From positions 143,093 to 207,092 of the forward strand of contig CBDCXJ010000036.1 of NCBI GenBank assembly GCA_965223695.1: DNA of 64,000 nucleotides, read 5' to 3'. Origin of the DNA: JAUVPB01 sp965223695 (lineage in GTDB: Bacteria; Actinomycetota; Thermoleophilia; Gaiellales; Gaiellaceae). Positions 20,768-29,945 of this stretch are shown here, one piece after another (positions within the stretch are counted from its first letter, which is position 1; the number at the start of each line of letters is the position of its first letter). A model generated the notes under the pieces. The model was not told the DNA's origin, searched no databases, and saw only the letters and a program-made list of their open reading frames with translations. Position numbers and translations under genes: made by a program.

Positions 20768-22693
20768 ATGACCACACGCATCGTCAAGACGGTCTGCCCG
20801 AAGGACTGTCCCGACACGTGCGGGATGCTTGCTCACGTCGAAGACGGGCGCGTCGTTCGCGTCGTCGGCGACCCGGATCACCCGATCACGGACGGCTGGC
20901 TCTGCGGCCGCTACCAGCACTACGAGGATGTCGTCCACCATCCGGACCGGATCCTCCATCCGATGGCGCGGACCTCGAAGGATGACGCGTTCGAGCGCGT
21001 CAGCTGGGATAGGGCGCTGGACGTCATCGCCTCACGCTTCGACGAGATCACCGAGCGCCGTGGACCCGGCGCGATTCTCCCGTACCACTACCTCGCGAAC
21101 CAGGGCGTCGTGGCATCGGGCTCAGCCGATCGCCTCTGGAACCGGATGAACACGTCGCGCGTCGGCATGGAGATCTGCGCGACGGCCGGTGCCGAGGCGG
21201 TGATCCGCATTTTCGGGAAGGTCCGCGGCACCGAACCGCAGCATCTCGACAAGACCCGCCTGTACATCGCCTGGGGTAAGAATCCGCGGGCGACCAACGT
21301 CCACGGACATGTCCTGACCCGTGACATCCACCCCCAGGTTGTCATCGACCCGCGCCGCTCGGAGACGGCCGTGTCGGCAGACCTCCACCTTCGGCCACGC
21401 CCGGGCACCGACTCGCTGCTGGCGATCGGGGTCATGCGAGTTCTCATCGAGAACGACTGGATCGATCACCGGTTCATCGAGACCCGAACAGTCGGGTACG
21501 AGGCCCTCCGGGCGGCCGTGCTCGCGACGCCGATGGAGAGCGTTGCCGCAGGCACCGGCGTGCCCGTGGCCCAGGTTCGCGAGCTCGCCTCCGTGTACCA
21601 CGAGCACCGGCCCGGTCTGATCCACGTCGGCATCGGACTCCAGCGCAACACGAACGGCGGCGAGATGGTCGCGGCGATCTCGATGCTGGCAGCGCTGACC
21701 GGCCAGGTCGGGACGCCCGGGGGCGGCGCGCTCTACGCGAGCTTCGAGTCCCGCTGGAACGACATCTCGCATAGCGAGCTGCGGACGGAGGCGCCGCGCT
21801 TCTACAACATGGTCAAGCTCGGGAGCGACCTGACCGAGACGGACGACATACAGGCGCTGTACGTCTACAACTCGAACCCGGCCGCCACCTCGCCCAACCA
21901 GGAGCTGATCCTTCGCGGTCTCGACCGGCCCGACCTCTTCGTGGTCGTGCACGACCTCTTCCTGACCGACACAGCGCGCCGGGCGAACGTCGTTCTCCCA
22001 GCGACTAGTTTCGCCGAGACGCGCGACTTACACCGCTCGTACTGGCACGACTACGTGCAGATCAACAACCCGGCGATCGCACCACTCGGCGAGGCGCGGT
22101 CGAACCTCTGCGTCTTCACCGCGATAGGGCGCCGCATGGGCTATACGGAGCGCTGCTTCCAGGAGAGCGAGGAAGACGTGATCCGCGACGCCTTGGTCGG
22201 AACCGGTCTGGATTACGACGCGCTCTGCGAGGGCCCGGTGCCATCTGAGCCGGTCGATCGGACCAGCTTCGACGACGGCGAGTTCCCGACGCCGAGCGGC
22301 AGGCTCGAGCTGATCGCGCCAACGTTTACGCCGCCTCCCGCATCAGCACATCCCTACCGGTTCCTGACGCCGAAGAGCAAGCACCTCCAGGGCAGCCAGG
22401 GCTTCAACCATCCCCGGTTGAGGGCGTCGCTCAAGACGCCCTGGTTGTACGTGCATCCGGATGACGCCGACGCCGAGGCGCTGAAGGACGGCGACGACGT
22501 CGTGGCCCGCAACGAGCGCGGTTCGGTGCGGCTGATCGTCAAGATCTCCGAGGATGTCCAGCCCGGGCTCGTCGTCAGCCACATGGTCCGCTGGGGCGCC
22601 AACGCCAACGCCACGACCCCCGACGCCACAGCCGACATGGGCGGCAACTCGACGTTCCACACCAACTACGTGTCGCTGGAGCGGGCAGTCTAG
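20768..22693 (+). CDS. molybdopterin-dependent oxidoreductase, DMSO reductase family
   Basis: Bis-MGD molybdenum enzyme of 641 residues. The N-terminal 4Fe-4S site has CPKDCPDTCGM plus the fourth Cys in GWLCGRYQHY. The molybdopterin domains follow (YHYLANQGVVASGSADRLWN, IAWGKNPRATNVHG), and the C-terminal cofactor domain starts near PYRFLTPKSKH. No twin-arginine signal is seen, so it should be cytoplasmic, and no electron-transfer or membrane subunit is adjacent. Relatives act on thiosulfate, polysulfide, formate or unsaturated substrates; the reaction cannot be assigned. It is the only intact gene between the two tRNA-Asn repeat copies, so probably cargo. Confidence 0.88.
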   Translation: MTTRIVKTVCPKDCPDTCGMLAHVEDGRVVRVVGDPDHPITDGWLCGRYQHYEDVVHHPDRILHPMARTSKDDAFERVSWDRALDVIASRFDEITERRGPGAILPYHYLANQGVVASGSADRLWNRMNTSRVGMEICATAGAEAVIRIFGKVRGTEPQHLDKTRLYIAWGKNPRATNVHGHVLTRDIHPQVVIDPRRSETAVSADLHLRPRPGTDSLLAIGVMRVLIENDWIDHRFIETRTVGYEALRAAVLATPMESVAAGTGVPVAQVRELASVYHEHRPGLIHVGIGLQRNTNGGEMVAAISMLAALTGQVGTPGGGALYASFESRWNDISHSELRTEAPRFYNMVKLGSDLTETDDIQALYVYNSNPAATSPNQELILRGLDRPDLFVVVHDLFLTDTARRANVVLPATSFAETRDLHRSYWHDYVQINNPAIAPLGEARSNLCVFTAIGRRMGYTERCFQESEEDVIRDALVGTGLDYDALCEGPVPSEPVDRTSFDDGEFPTPSGRLELIAPTFTPPPASAHPYRFLTPKSKHLQGSQGFNHPRLRASLKTPWLYVHPDDADAEALKDGDDVVARNERGSVRLIVKISEDVQPGLVVSHMVRWGANANATTPDATADMGGNSTFHTNYVSLERAV

Positions 22694-22727
22694 AGGCGTG
22701 GGCGACCATCGACGCGCGTTCAGTGCG

Positions 22728-23000
22728 TCACTCCATGCCGTCCCCGCCGGGGTCGTCGATGATAAAGAGCCACGTTCCGTCGGGTTGCTTGCGGACGACC
22801 TCGACACTATGGACAGGCGTCGTGACAGGCTTGCCATCAGGGCCCGGACTGGTACTGCTGCCTTGAGTCGCGTGACCGCCACAGAGCCGTCGCCACTAGC
22901 GACCGCCGTAACCGCATCGAGGGTAAACGTCGCCTTGGTTGCGATGAAGTCCTGCATGACCTCGCGGATTCAGGGTGGCCGGTGACAACCTCGGCCCCTG
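22728..23000 (-). pseudogene. decayed SnoaL/DUF4440-like gene
   Basis: On the minus strand three reading frames must be joined to recover one protein. The pieces are AGAEVVTGHPESAR, then MQDFIATKATFTLDAVTAV and SGDGSVAVTR, then GPDGKPVTTPVHSVEVVRK and QPDGTWLFIIDDPGGDGME before TGA. The joined text reads like an NTF2/SnoaL-fold protein of the DUF4440 type. At least two frameshifts and a missing N-terminus make it non-functional. Confidence 0.6.
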
Positions 23001-23089
23001 CAAACCGGCTAGGAAGCAAGAAGGTCGCGTAGCAGCGCAAGTCGGGCAGCATCTGGCTTCAATTCAGCGGTCAGGGTGGTTCGAGTTTC

Positions 23090-23105
23090 GTCCAGTCCGG
23101 GGAGT
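23090..23105 (+). repeat. second copy of the tRNA-Asn 3' end (possible attR)
   Basis: Identical 16-mer to 20135-20150. The preceding bases GGTTCGAG also match the tRNA T-arm but with a 5-bp insertion between. The rest of the tRNA is absent. With the intact tRNA copy it brackets a segment of about 2.95 kb. Confidence 0.55.
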
Positions 23106-23214
23106 AGCAACTTCGCAAGAGTGGCCGGTCACGGCTCGCCGATCTACCTCGCGCCGGAGATCTCCGTCCCGAACCACTTCTCGAATAGACGACCGTATGT
23201 CCCGTCGCGTCTCA

Positions 23215-23400
23215 ACTCCCCGAGCTGCTGGTTGAGCGCCGAGTACTTCTACTTCATCATGTACGTCGCCATCCTGCTCGTGGCGGCGCGCGTTATCACG
23301 TTCGCCTTCGGCCTGCGCGTGGGGTGGGTCTACTACGACGACTCGCTCGTAGCCGAGCGCTTCTACTGGCCGCTGGTCACCGGTGCAATATTCCTCGCGA
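23215..23400 (+). pseudogene. possible membrane-protein fragment
   Basis: The + frame reads AEYFYFIMYVAILLVAARV and TFAFGLRVGWVYYDDSLVAE, then FYWPLVTGAIFLATLQL. It has two hydrophobic helices with a sensible loop, unlike the antisense noise in other frames. I do not recognise a family and see no supported start. The frame continues only by running antisense into the phosphate-permease gene. Probably the tail of a lost gene beside the repeat; low confidence. Confidence 0.3.
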
Positions 23401-24448
23401 CGTTGCAGCTGCGGCCACCGTTCGGGCGGCTCGTGACCGCACGGTCCGGGCGGCGAACGCGAGCAGTCCGATTCCAATGGCGAACAGCACGACGATCAGC
23501 GTGCCGCCGGGAGCACGCGTCACGAGTTCCATTGCCGCACCGACGAGGGCAGCGCACGGGATGGTCATGAGCCACGCGACGAGGATGTTCCCGGCCACTC
23601 CCCAGCGGACTGCCGAGAGGCGCCGCGAGGCACCCGCGCCGAGTACCGAGCCGGAGACCGTGTGTGTTGTCGAGACCGGAAGGCCGACGGTTCCCGTGAC
23701 CCAGAGAATGCTTGCCGTCGCGGTTTGGGCCGCGAAGCCCTGGGGCGGGTCGAGCTTCGCCACGCGCTGGCCCAACGTCTTGATGATCCGCCATCCGCCG
23801 GCGTACGTGCCAAGCCCCATCGCCGTTGCGGCGCTGACGATCACCCAGAGTGGAACGTGGAAGTTGTCAGCATCGAGACGACCAGACGCGACCAGGGCGA
23901 GTGCGATGATCCCCATCGTCTTCTGGGCGTCGTTGGTTCCGTGTGTGAACGCCACGAAGCCGCCTGAGATGAGCTGGAGGCGTCGAAAGCCCTTGTTCAC
24001 GAGGCCGGGTGAGCGACGGCGAACGAGCCACAGGATCACGATCATCAGCAGCGCGGCGCCGATAATGCCGAACACCGGCGCCAGGAGCGAGGGGATGAGG
24101 ACCTTGTCTTTGAGGCCCCCCGCTTTGACGACGCCGAAACCGTTGGCCGCGATTGCCGAGCCTAAGACGCCGCCCACCAGCGCGTGGCTCGAGCTCGAGG
24201 GCAAGGCGAGATACCACGTCAGGAGGTTCCAGGTGATCGCTCCGACCAGCCCAGCCAGGACGACCTTCAGCGTGATCACGTCGGGATTGACGATCCCCTT
24301 GGCCACTGTCGCCGCCACTTCGATCGACACGAACGCGCCGGCGAAGTTGAGGAACGCTGCGCTGATAACCGCCGGCCTCGGCGACAGAGCACGGGTCGAG
24401 ACGCTCGTGGCGATCGAGTTCGCCGTGTCATGGAAGCCGTTCGTGACT
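23377..24448 (-). pseudogene. PiT-family inorganic phosphate permease, N-terminus lost
   Basis: Phosphate/proton or sodium symporter of the PiT family. Signature motifs remain: NGFHDTANSIATSVSTRALS at the preserved start, the repeated half FVAFTHGTNDAQKTMGIIAL, and GLPVSTTHTVSGSVLGAG. About ten hydrophobic helices follow. Family members carry a first transmembrane helix immediately before NGFHDTAN. Here that helix is replaced by unrelated sequence (DNAPPSRSVT) from a transposase scar, with the break near 24448. No credible start remains on the transporter side, so it is probably inactive unless translated from scar sequence up to 24636. Confidence 0.75.
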
Positions 24449-24528
24449 GACCTGGATGGTGGTGCGTTGTCGGTTGCCTGAGCTGGTGGGCTTGGGGGAC
24501 GACCGCATGAGATTGAGGAGTTGGTCTT

Positions 24529-24760
24529 GTGAGCGAGAAACGGGATCGTCGGAAGTGGTCGCCTGAGCGGAAGGCGATCGTGCTCGCCGGTCTGCGCGGC
24601 GACCGGAGCGTGCGCTATGACGTCTGTCGCGAGCACGAGATCGCCGAGACGCTGTACTAGGGGTGGCGTGACCGTCTGTTGGAGGGCGGCACCGAGGCGT
24701 TGCGCTCCGCGAGGGATGCGCCAGGGATCCGCGTGAGCAGGAGCTGAAGGACGCCACGAG
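24529..24760 (+). mobile_element. degraded IS3-type OrfA transposase remnant
   Basis: From a GTG at 24529 with GAGGAG ahead, the frame reads (V)SEKRDRRKWSPERKAIVLAG and RGDRSVRYDVCREHEIAETLY. An in-frame TAG interrupts it before GWRDRLLEGGTEALRS. This is the helix-turn-helix of an IS3/IS911-type OrfA (HTH_Tnp_1 family). After that the frame breaks, and no OrfB or clear inverted repeat is visible. It lies exactly where the facing ends of the DUF47 and PiT genes are missing. Confidence 0.7.
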
Positions 24761-24903
24761 CGGATGGCGCGGCTCAGCGTGCGTTGGGGAAGAAGACGTC
24801 AGGGGCTTGAGGTAGCGGGGGAACTGTTGCGGGACTGGACGTGAGCGTCCGCGTGTCCAGAGCCCGTGCCGAGCTCGCTCAGGGACGCCGGAACCTTCGG
24901 TGG

Positions 24904-25380
24904 TCAGCGCGAGCTGGCAGGCATCTTCACGCCAGGCGATCTGACCGCGTTCCTCGGCGCCGACGCACGCCAAGCAGGCCCGGGCAGGGTCTCAAACACG
25001 GATGCGGCAATCGTCGAGGTCGCCAAGGCCAACCCGACCGACGGGATCGCCGGCTTGGCAACGGTCTCGACCCCATAGAGGTCGAGCAGGTCGGATGCAT
25101 GCTCGATCATGTCGACGACATCATCGAGCGCGGTCGCAAGCCCAAAGATGTCCTCGCGGTCAAACGGCGTGACGTACTGGGTATTGAGAAGATGAAAAAG
25201 ATCACGGGTCAGCCGGTCTCCGACGTGCTCGATCTCCTTGATCTCGGCGTGGCTCACTGCGGAGCCGGGAAAGCCACGGAAACGCGCCTCTGTCTGGCGA
25301 GCGGCTTCGAGCGCGTTGGCGCTGGCCTCCGCGAACAGGTCGTAGAACTCGGAAGGCCTTGGGATCAGCGAGAGTTTCAA
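24904..25380 (-). pseudogene. DUF47/PhoU-like phosphate transport accessory protein, C-terminus lost
   Basis: Family partner of PiT permeases, a cytosolic helical PhoU-like protein. The start (L)KLSLIPRPSEFYDLFAEAS, the helix IKEIEHVGDRLTRDLFHLLN, and VTPFDREDIFGLATALDDVV with MIEHASDLLDLYGVE are characteristic. Read from TTG 25380 with GAGGAGG ahead, it looks intact for about 110 residues and then loses similarity near KPAIPSVGLAL. The remaining residues (LPGPAWRASAPRNAV) do not look like the family, which usually runs to about 205 residues. The next gene in the operon would have been the PiT permease, itself missing its N-terminus. Confidence 0.7.
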
Positions 25381-25534
25381 CGACGCCTCCTCGACAAGCG
25401 TCCGCGGGAATGAACGGCGGGCATGCGCACCGTACGTTAACTCACGTGATGGCGGTGCCCCGGCGGCGTGGAGCGAGCGACGAGCAGCTTGTGAGGATCA
25501 CGAGCGACAGCCTTGCTCGCTACCGTCCGTCGCC

Positions 25535-27236
25535 ATGCTGAGCAAGATCGGAAACGTGTTGCTTCGGGTCGTCAGTCTCGGCGTCACCGAAGAGTGCTCC
25601 GACGACGAGCGACTGACCCGCCGAGTCTTCACGAGCGCGTCTCTCTTCGTCGGTGTTGTCGCTCCGGTATGGGGTGCGATGTACGCAGCGTTCGGTGAGT
25701 CGTGGCCCGGAGCCATTCCGACGAGCTACTCGGTGTTCACGCTCGTCAGTTTCCTCGCTCTTCGCCGCTTTGGTCTATGGCAGTGGTTTCGCACGACCCA
25801 GCTGATCCTGATCTTTCTGCTTCCGTTCGGGTTGATGCTCAGCCTCGGCGGCTACGGTCCTGGAAGCGCCGTCATGATCTGGGCCGTTCTGGCTCCGCTC
25901 GGCGCCCTATGGGGAGGGCGGTCACGGCAAGCGGCGTTCTGGGTCTCGGCGTATCTCGTCGCGGCCATCGTGTCGGGAGCGGTCAACCCGCTGCTGCGCG
26001 ACTCGAATGATCTGCCGAGCGCGCTGATCACGGTGCTCTTCGTGATGAACGTCGTCTTCGTCACCGGGGTCATCTTCTTGCTGATCGATTTCTACGTACG
26101 GCAGAAGGACGACGCGCTCGCGGTGATGCGCCGTAACCGGGAGCTCGAGGCCGCGAACATGGCTCAGGAGATCACTCTCCGTCAGAGCGACAAGCTGGCG
26201 ACTCTGGGAAAGCTGAGCGCTGGCATGGCCCACGAGCTCAATAATCCGGCGGCGGCGGCTCAACAGGCCACCAAGCAGCTTTCGACGCTGCTGCTGGGCG
26301 ACGAGCACGTCGATGCCGAGCTAGCCGGCCTCGATCTCGACGAGAGCGAGGCGGCGCTGCTCGGCGACATCGCACACGTCATTCGGGCCGAAGGCCGCCA
26401 GCCTGTGCTCGACCCACTCGAGCGTAGCGACCGAGAGGAGGGCGTTCAGGAGGCCCTGAATGCGGCCGGTGTTGCCGACGCTTGGGAAATCGCGCCGTCG
26501 ATTGTCGAGCTTGGACTCGGCGTCAATGACGTGTCCGGCATGGCTGAGGGTCTGCGCACTGATCGCTTCGCGAGCGTAGTCAACGCCCTCGATGCGCAGC
26601 ACAAACGCGAGACCCTGCTCGGAGGGCTCGACGAGAGCACCGACCGGATCATCGAGATCGTGAGGGGCGCTCAAGACCTACACGTATCTGGACCGGGCTC
26701 CACGGCAAGTCGTCGATCTGCACGAGGGGCTCGACAGCACGCTGCTCATGTTCCAGAACCAGCTGAAAGCCGGAGTCGCCGTCGAGCGCTCATATGCCGA
26801 CGACCTGCCTTCGATCGAGGCGTACGGGAGCGAGCTCAATCAGGTGTGGACCAACATCCTGGACAACGCAATCGATGCGATTGACGGGAAGGGGACGATC
26901 ACGATTGCCACACACCTGCGAGCAGATCGTGTCGTGGTCGAGTTGACCGACAGCGGTCCCGGGATTCCCGCAGAGGTAATCGCACAGATCTTCGACCCGT
27001 TCGTCACGACGAAGGCACCGGGCGAGGGCACCGGTCTCGGCCTCAACATCTCGTACAGCATCGTGACGCAGAAGCACGGCGGCGAGATCGATGTCGCTTC
27101 GGAGCCCGGTCGAACGACGTTCACGATCAGCCTGCCGCTGGCGCCGTCCGAAGGGCAGAATGGCGAGCTTGACCGCAATGAGCCCGATCCAGGCGATCAG
27201 GTTCAGGCTAGGAGCGATTCGTGGCGAAGCCGATAA
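25535..27236 (+). CDS. membrane sensor histidine kinase (frameshifted)
   Basis: The N-terminus has six hydrophobic helices (about residues 35-190). A coiled linker and the phosphoacceptor box KLSAGMAHELNNPAAAAQQ follow. The kinase domain in the second frame has the N box NQVWTNILDNAIDAID, TDSGPGIP and EGTGLGLNISYSIV. The first frame runs off at 26884 and the second is open from about 26670. Removing one G from the GGGG at 26664-26667 restores EIVRALKTYTYLDRAPRQVV and joins the halves into one protein of about 567 residues. This may be a sequencing or assembly error, or a real lesion. The end overlaps the response-regulator fusion gene by 16 nt, so they form a two-component pair. Confidence 0.8.
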
Positions 27237-28882
27237 TCCTCACTCTCGATGACGAGGTTCAGGTCTCCGACGCAGTCGAGCGAGACCTGCGCAGCCACTT
27301 CGGCAAGGACTATCGAATTGTCAAGTCGACCTCGCCGGCCGAAGCCCTCGAAACGCTTGGGCGGCTGAAGCAACGCAACGACGAGGTCTCACTGCTGCTG
27401 ATCGATCAGCGCATGCCCGAGATGGAAGGCACCGACTTCATCCGCGAAGCGATGAAGATCTATCCCGACGCCCGGCGTGTCCTGCTGACCGCCTACGCCG
27501 ACACGACGGCGGCGATCACGGCGATCAACGACATCGGCCTCGACCACTACCTGATGAAGCCGTGGGGACCTCCCGAGGAGAACCTCTATCCGGTGCTCGA
27601 CGATCTGCTCGACGACTGGGAGGCGACGGTCGAGCACGCCTACGACGGCATTCGGGTGGCGGGCACGTTGTGGTCTGCGACGTCCCACCACGTCAAGGAT
27701 TACCTCGCTCGATCGCAGATCCCGTACAGGTGGCTCGACATCGAGCGTGACTCCCAGGCCGCGGCCGAAGTCGCAGCCGTCAACGGCGACCAGCGTCGGC
27801 TACCGGTCGTGTTCTTTCCCGATGGCACACAGCTGGTCGAGCCGAGCATGCCCGAGCTCGCAGAGAAGGTCGGCCACCACACGCGCGCGTCAGAGCAGTT
27901 CTACGACGTGATCATCATCGGGGCCGGTCCCGCTGGACTCGGTGCCGCTGTGTACGGCGCCAGCGAGGGCCTACGCACCCTGCTGGTGGACAAGGAAACG
28001 ACGGGCGGTCAGGCCGGCACCAGCTCGCGGATCGAGAACTACCTTGGCTTCCCGAACGGGGTGAGCGGCGTCGACCTCGCCCGTCGCGCCACCACGCAGG
28101 CCACGCGCCTGGGTGCGGAGATCCTCACGGCGCAACAGGTCACCGGAATCGAGGTCTCGGATCCGTATCGACTCGTGAAGCTCGCTGATGGTAGGAGCGT
28201 GAGCTGTCACGCCCTGATCATTGCGTCCGGAGTCTCGGTGCGAACGCTCGATCTGCCTGGAGTTGCCGAATTCACGGGCGTCGGCGTCTACTACGGCGCT
28301 GCCATGACGGAGGCCGCGAACTATCGCGGCGAACACGTCTTCGTCGTCGGCGGGGCGAATAGCGCCGGGCAAGCCGCGATGTACTTCTCGCGCTACGCCG
28401 ACCAGGTCACGATGCTCGTCCGCGGATCCAGCCCCAACAAGGGCATGTCGCAATATCTCGTCGACCAGATCGATTCGACCGCCAACATCGACGTGCGTAC
28501 CGAATCCGGTGTCGTCGAGGCGCAGGGCAACGAGCGGCTCGAGACGCTCAAGATCGAGAACACCGCGACGGGCGAGTCCGAGACAGTGTCGGCCGCCGCG
28601 CTCTTCCTCTTCATCGGCGCCAAGCCGCACACCGAGTTCCTCAGCGATGTCGTCGCGCGCAACCACTCGGGTTTCGTGCTCACGGGTCCGGATCTGCTCG
28701 AAGACGGAAAGCGCCCGAAGAGGTGGCCGCTAAAGCGAGATCCGTTCATTCTCGAGACGAGTGTCCCCGGCATCTTCGCCGTCGGCGACGTGCGCCAGGG
28801 AGTTGTGCGTCGCGTCGCCTCGGCCGTGGGTCAAGGCTCCACCGCGATCAGCATGGTCCACCAGTACCTGAAGACCGTCTAG
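27221..28882 (+). CDS. response regulator receiver fused to a thioredoxin reductase-like flavoprotein
   Basis: Three-part protein of 553 residues. The receiver (about 1-125) has the acid pair LTLDDE, phospho-Asp in LLIDQRMPEMEG and the lysine in YLMKPWG. A thioredoxin-like middle (about 140-220) follows. The flavoprotein (about 227-550) has VIIIGAGPAGLGAAVYGASE, VFVVGGANSAGQAAMYFSRY for the pyridine nucleotide, and GIFAVGDVRQGVVRRVASAV. The redox CxxC of thioredoxin reductase is absent; the corresponding stretch reads GVGVYYGAAMTEA. Hence it may pass electrons differently or act as a redox sensor. GTG start at 27221 inside the kinase gene; DUF4395 follows after 9 nt. The domain combination is known among fused response regulator/reductase proteins. 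Confidence 0.85.
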   Translation: MAKPIILTLDDEVQVSDAVERDLRSHFGKDYRIVKSTSPAEALETLGRLKQRNDEVSLLLIDQRMPEMEGTDFIREAMKIYPDARRVLLTAYADTTAAITAINDIGLDHYLMKPWGPPEENLYPVLDDLLDDWEATVEHAYDGIRVAGTLWSATSHHVKDYLARSQIPYRWLDIERDSQAAAEVAAVNGDQRRLPVVFFPDGTQLVEPSMPELAEKVGHHTRASEQFYDVIIIGAGPAGLGAAVYGASEGLRTLLVDKETTGGQAGTSSRIENYLGFPNGVSGVDLARRATTQATRLGAEILTAQQVTGIEVSDPYRLVKLADGRSVSCHALIIASGVSVRTLDLPGVAEFTGVGVYYGAAMTEAANYRGEHVFVVGGANSAGQAAMYFSRYADQVTMLVRGSSPNKGMSQYLVDQIDSTANIDVRTESGVVEAQGNERLETLKIENTATGESETVSAAALFLFIGAKPHTEFLSDVVARNHSGFVLTGPDLLEDGKRPKRWPLKRDPFILETSVPGIFAVGDVRQGVVRRVASAVGQGSTAISMVHQYLKTV

Positions 28883-28891
28883 GAGGTCACT

Positions 28892-29383
28892 GTGGCTACA
28901 CAACTCTCGCCAGCGATGCGCCGTCGCCTCGATATCCAGGGCCTGGAAGAGGTTGAGGACGAGTGGCTGGTGGAGGTCAAGCCGTGGCTCAGCATGGCGT
29001 TCTACGGCTGCGTGCTGCTCGCCGGCCTCGGAACGGCGCTCGCGAGTACCGAGATCCTCTGGGGCCTCGTCGCAATCACGGTGCTGGGCACCGTCTCGCG
29101 GGTCCATCCAGTCGATCTGATCTACAACCACGGAATCCGGCGCCTGACCGGGACGCGGCCCCTTCCCGAACGACGCGCGCCGACGCGGTTTGCGTGTGCC
29201 GTCGGCACCGTCTGGCTGATCGTGGTGATCCTCCTGTTCTGGGGCGGCTATTCCGTGGCGGCCTACGCTCTTGGCGCTTTGCTGGCAGCGGTAGCGCTGC
29301 TTGTCGCCACTACGGGTATCTGCATTCCGTCGATCATCTGGCGAGCCTTGTTGAGGAACGCGCCGGCGCCGCGCGCCGACTAG
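28892..29383 (+). CDS. DUF4395-family membrane protein
   Basis: Protein of 163 residues with four hydrophobic helices in two pairs. The family pattern is HPVDLIYNHGIRRLTGTRPL, followed by RRAPTRFACAVGTVW with its Cys. The usual DUF4395 wording has RRFACG near this point. The function of DUF4395 is not established. GTG start 9 nt after the receiver-reductase gene with AGGAGGT ahead, so part of the same operon; a role in membrane redox chemistry is only a suggestion from that link. Confidence 0.8.
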   Translation: MATQLSPAMRRRLDIQGLEEVEDEWLVEVKPWLSMAFYGCVLLAGLGTALASTEILWGLVAITVLGTVSRVHPVDLIYNHGIRRLTGTRPLPERRAPTRFACAVGTVWLIVVILLFWGGYSVAAYALGALLAAVALLVATTGICIPSIIWRALLRNAPAPRAD

Positions 29384-29540
29384 GCCGTTCGGAGGCACCG
29401 AGGTCCGAAACCGACAGCTTGCCTCGGCGGTGACGTGGCCGCGTGGGAGGGCGCAAAGCTGCCTCAGCCGGGTCGGACAACGACGGGGCTGATCGGCAGC
29501 CGTAAGAGCTGGGAAATCGCGACCGGCGTACACTGGCTGT

Positions 29541-29945
29541 GTGGCCGAGATGCTACGGCTCGAGATTCCGTGCGAGCGCCGTTTTGTCAACGTCGCTCGC
29601 CTTGTAATCGGAGGCCTGGCCACCCGCATCGACCTCTCGTTCGAAGCGCTCGACGATTTGCAGGTCGCTCTCGAGACCGTGTTGGCCTACGAGGTCGGAG
29701 CAGGCGACGAGCACACAACGCTCGAGCGCATGTCGATCGAGGTCGCGGTGCTCCCGAAGCGGCTGGTCCTCGAGGTCGGACCGCTGCGCACCGCTCCGTC
29801 GTCCACCCACGTTTCTCTCGGCGACGAAGAGCTCGAGGTTAGCCAGCTGCTTGCGAGGCTCGTTGACGACGCGAGCGTACTGCAGCGCGATCAGCAGCCG
29901 TGGGTTCGCCTCGAGAAACACACGCCGGTGCGGGCGGGACGATGA
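29541..29945 (+). CDS. RsbW-like anti-sigma factor homologue with degenerate ATP site
   Basis: A 134-residue protein starting (V)AEMLRLEIPCERRFVNVAR and then LVIGGLATRIDLSFEALDDL, the N-terminal pattern of RsbW/SpoIIAB-type proteins. The N-box expected as E-x-x-x-N-A is replaced by LQVALETVLAYEVGAG, and the later glycine boxes are not recognisable, so kinase activity is doubtful. Its TGA overlaps the sigma factor ATG (ATGA), giving tight coupling. A sigma-binding, non-catalytic partner is my best guess. GTG start at 29541. Confidence 0.65.
   Translation: MAEMLRLEIPCERRFVNVARLVIGGLATRIDLSFEALDDLQVALETVLAYEVGAGDEHTTLERMSIEVAVLPKRLVLEVGPLRTAPSSTHVSLGDEELEVSQLLARLVDDASVLQRDQQPWVRLEKHTPVRAGR

Noticed and set aside
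23064..23477. Minus-strand 137-codon frame over the second tRNA-Asn repeat
   Set aside because: Arg/Glu-rich shadow of the plus-strand hydrophobic frame; no family-like features.
24866..25078. Plus-strand frame GIFTPGDLTAFLGADARQAG as a gene
   Set aside because: It is antisense to the DUF47 remnant, has no clear family, and lies in scar DNA; could be IS residue but unsupported.
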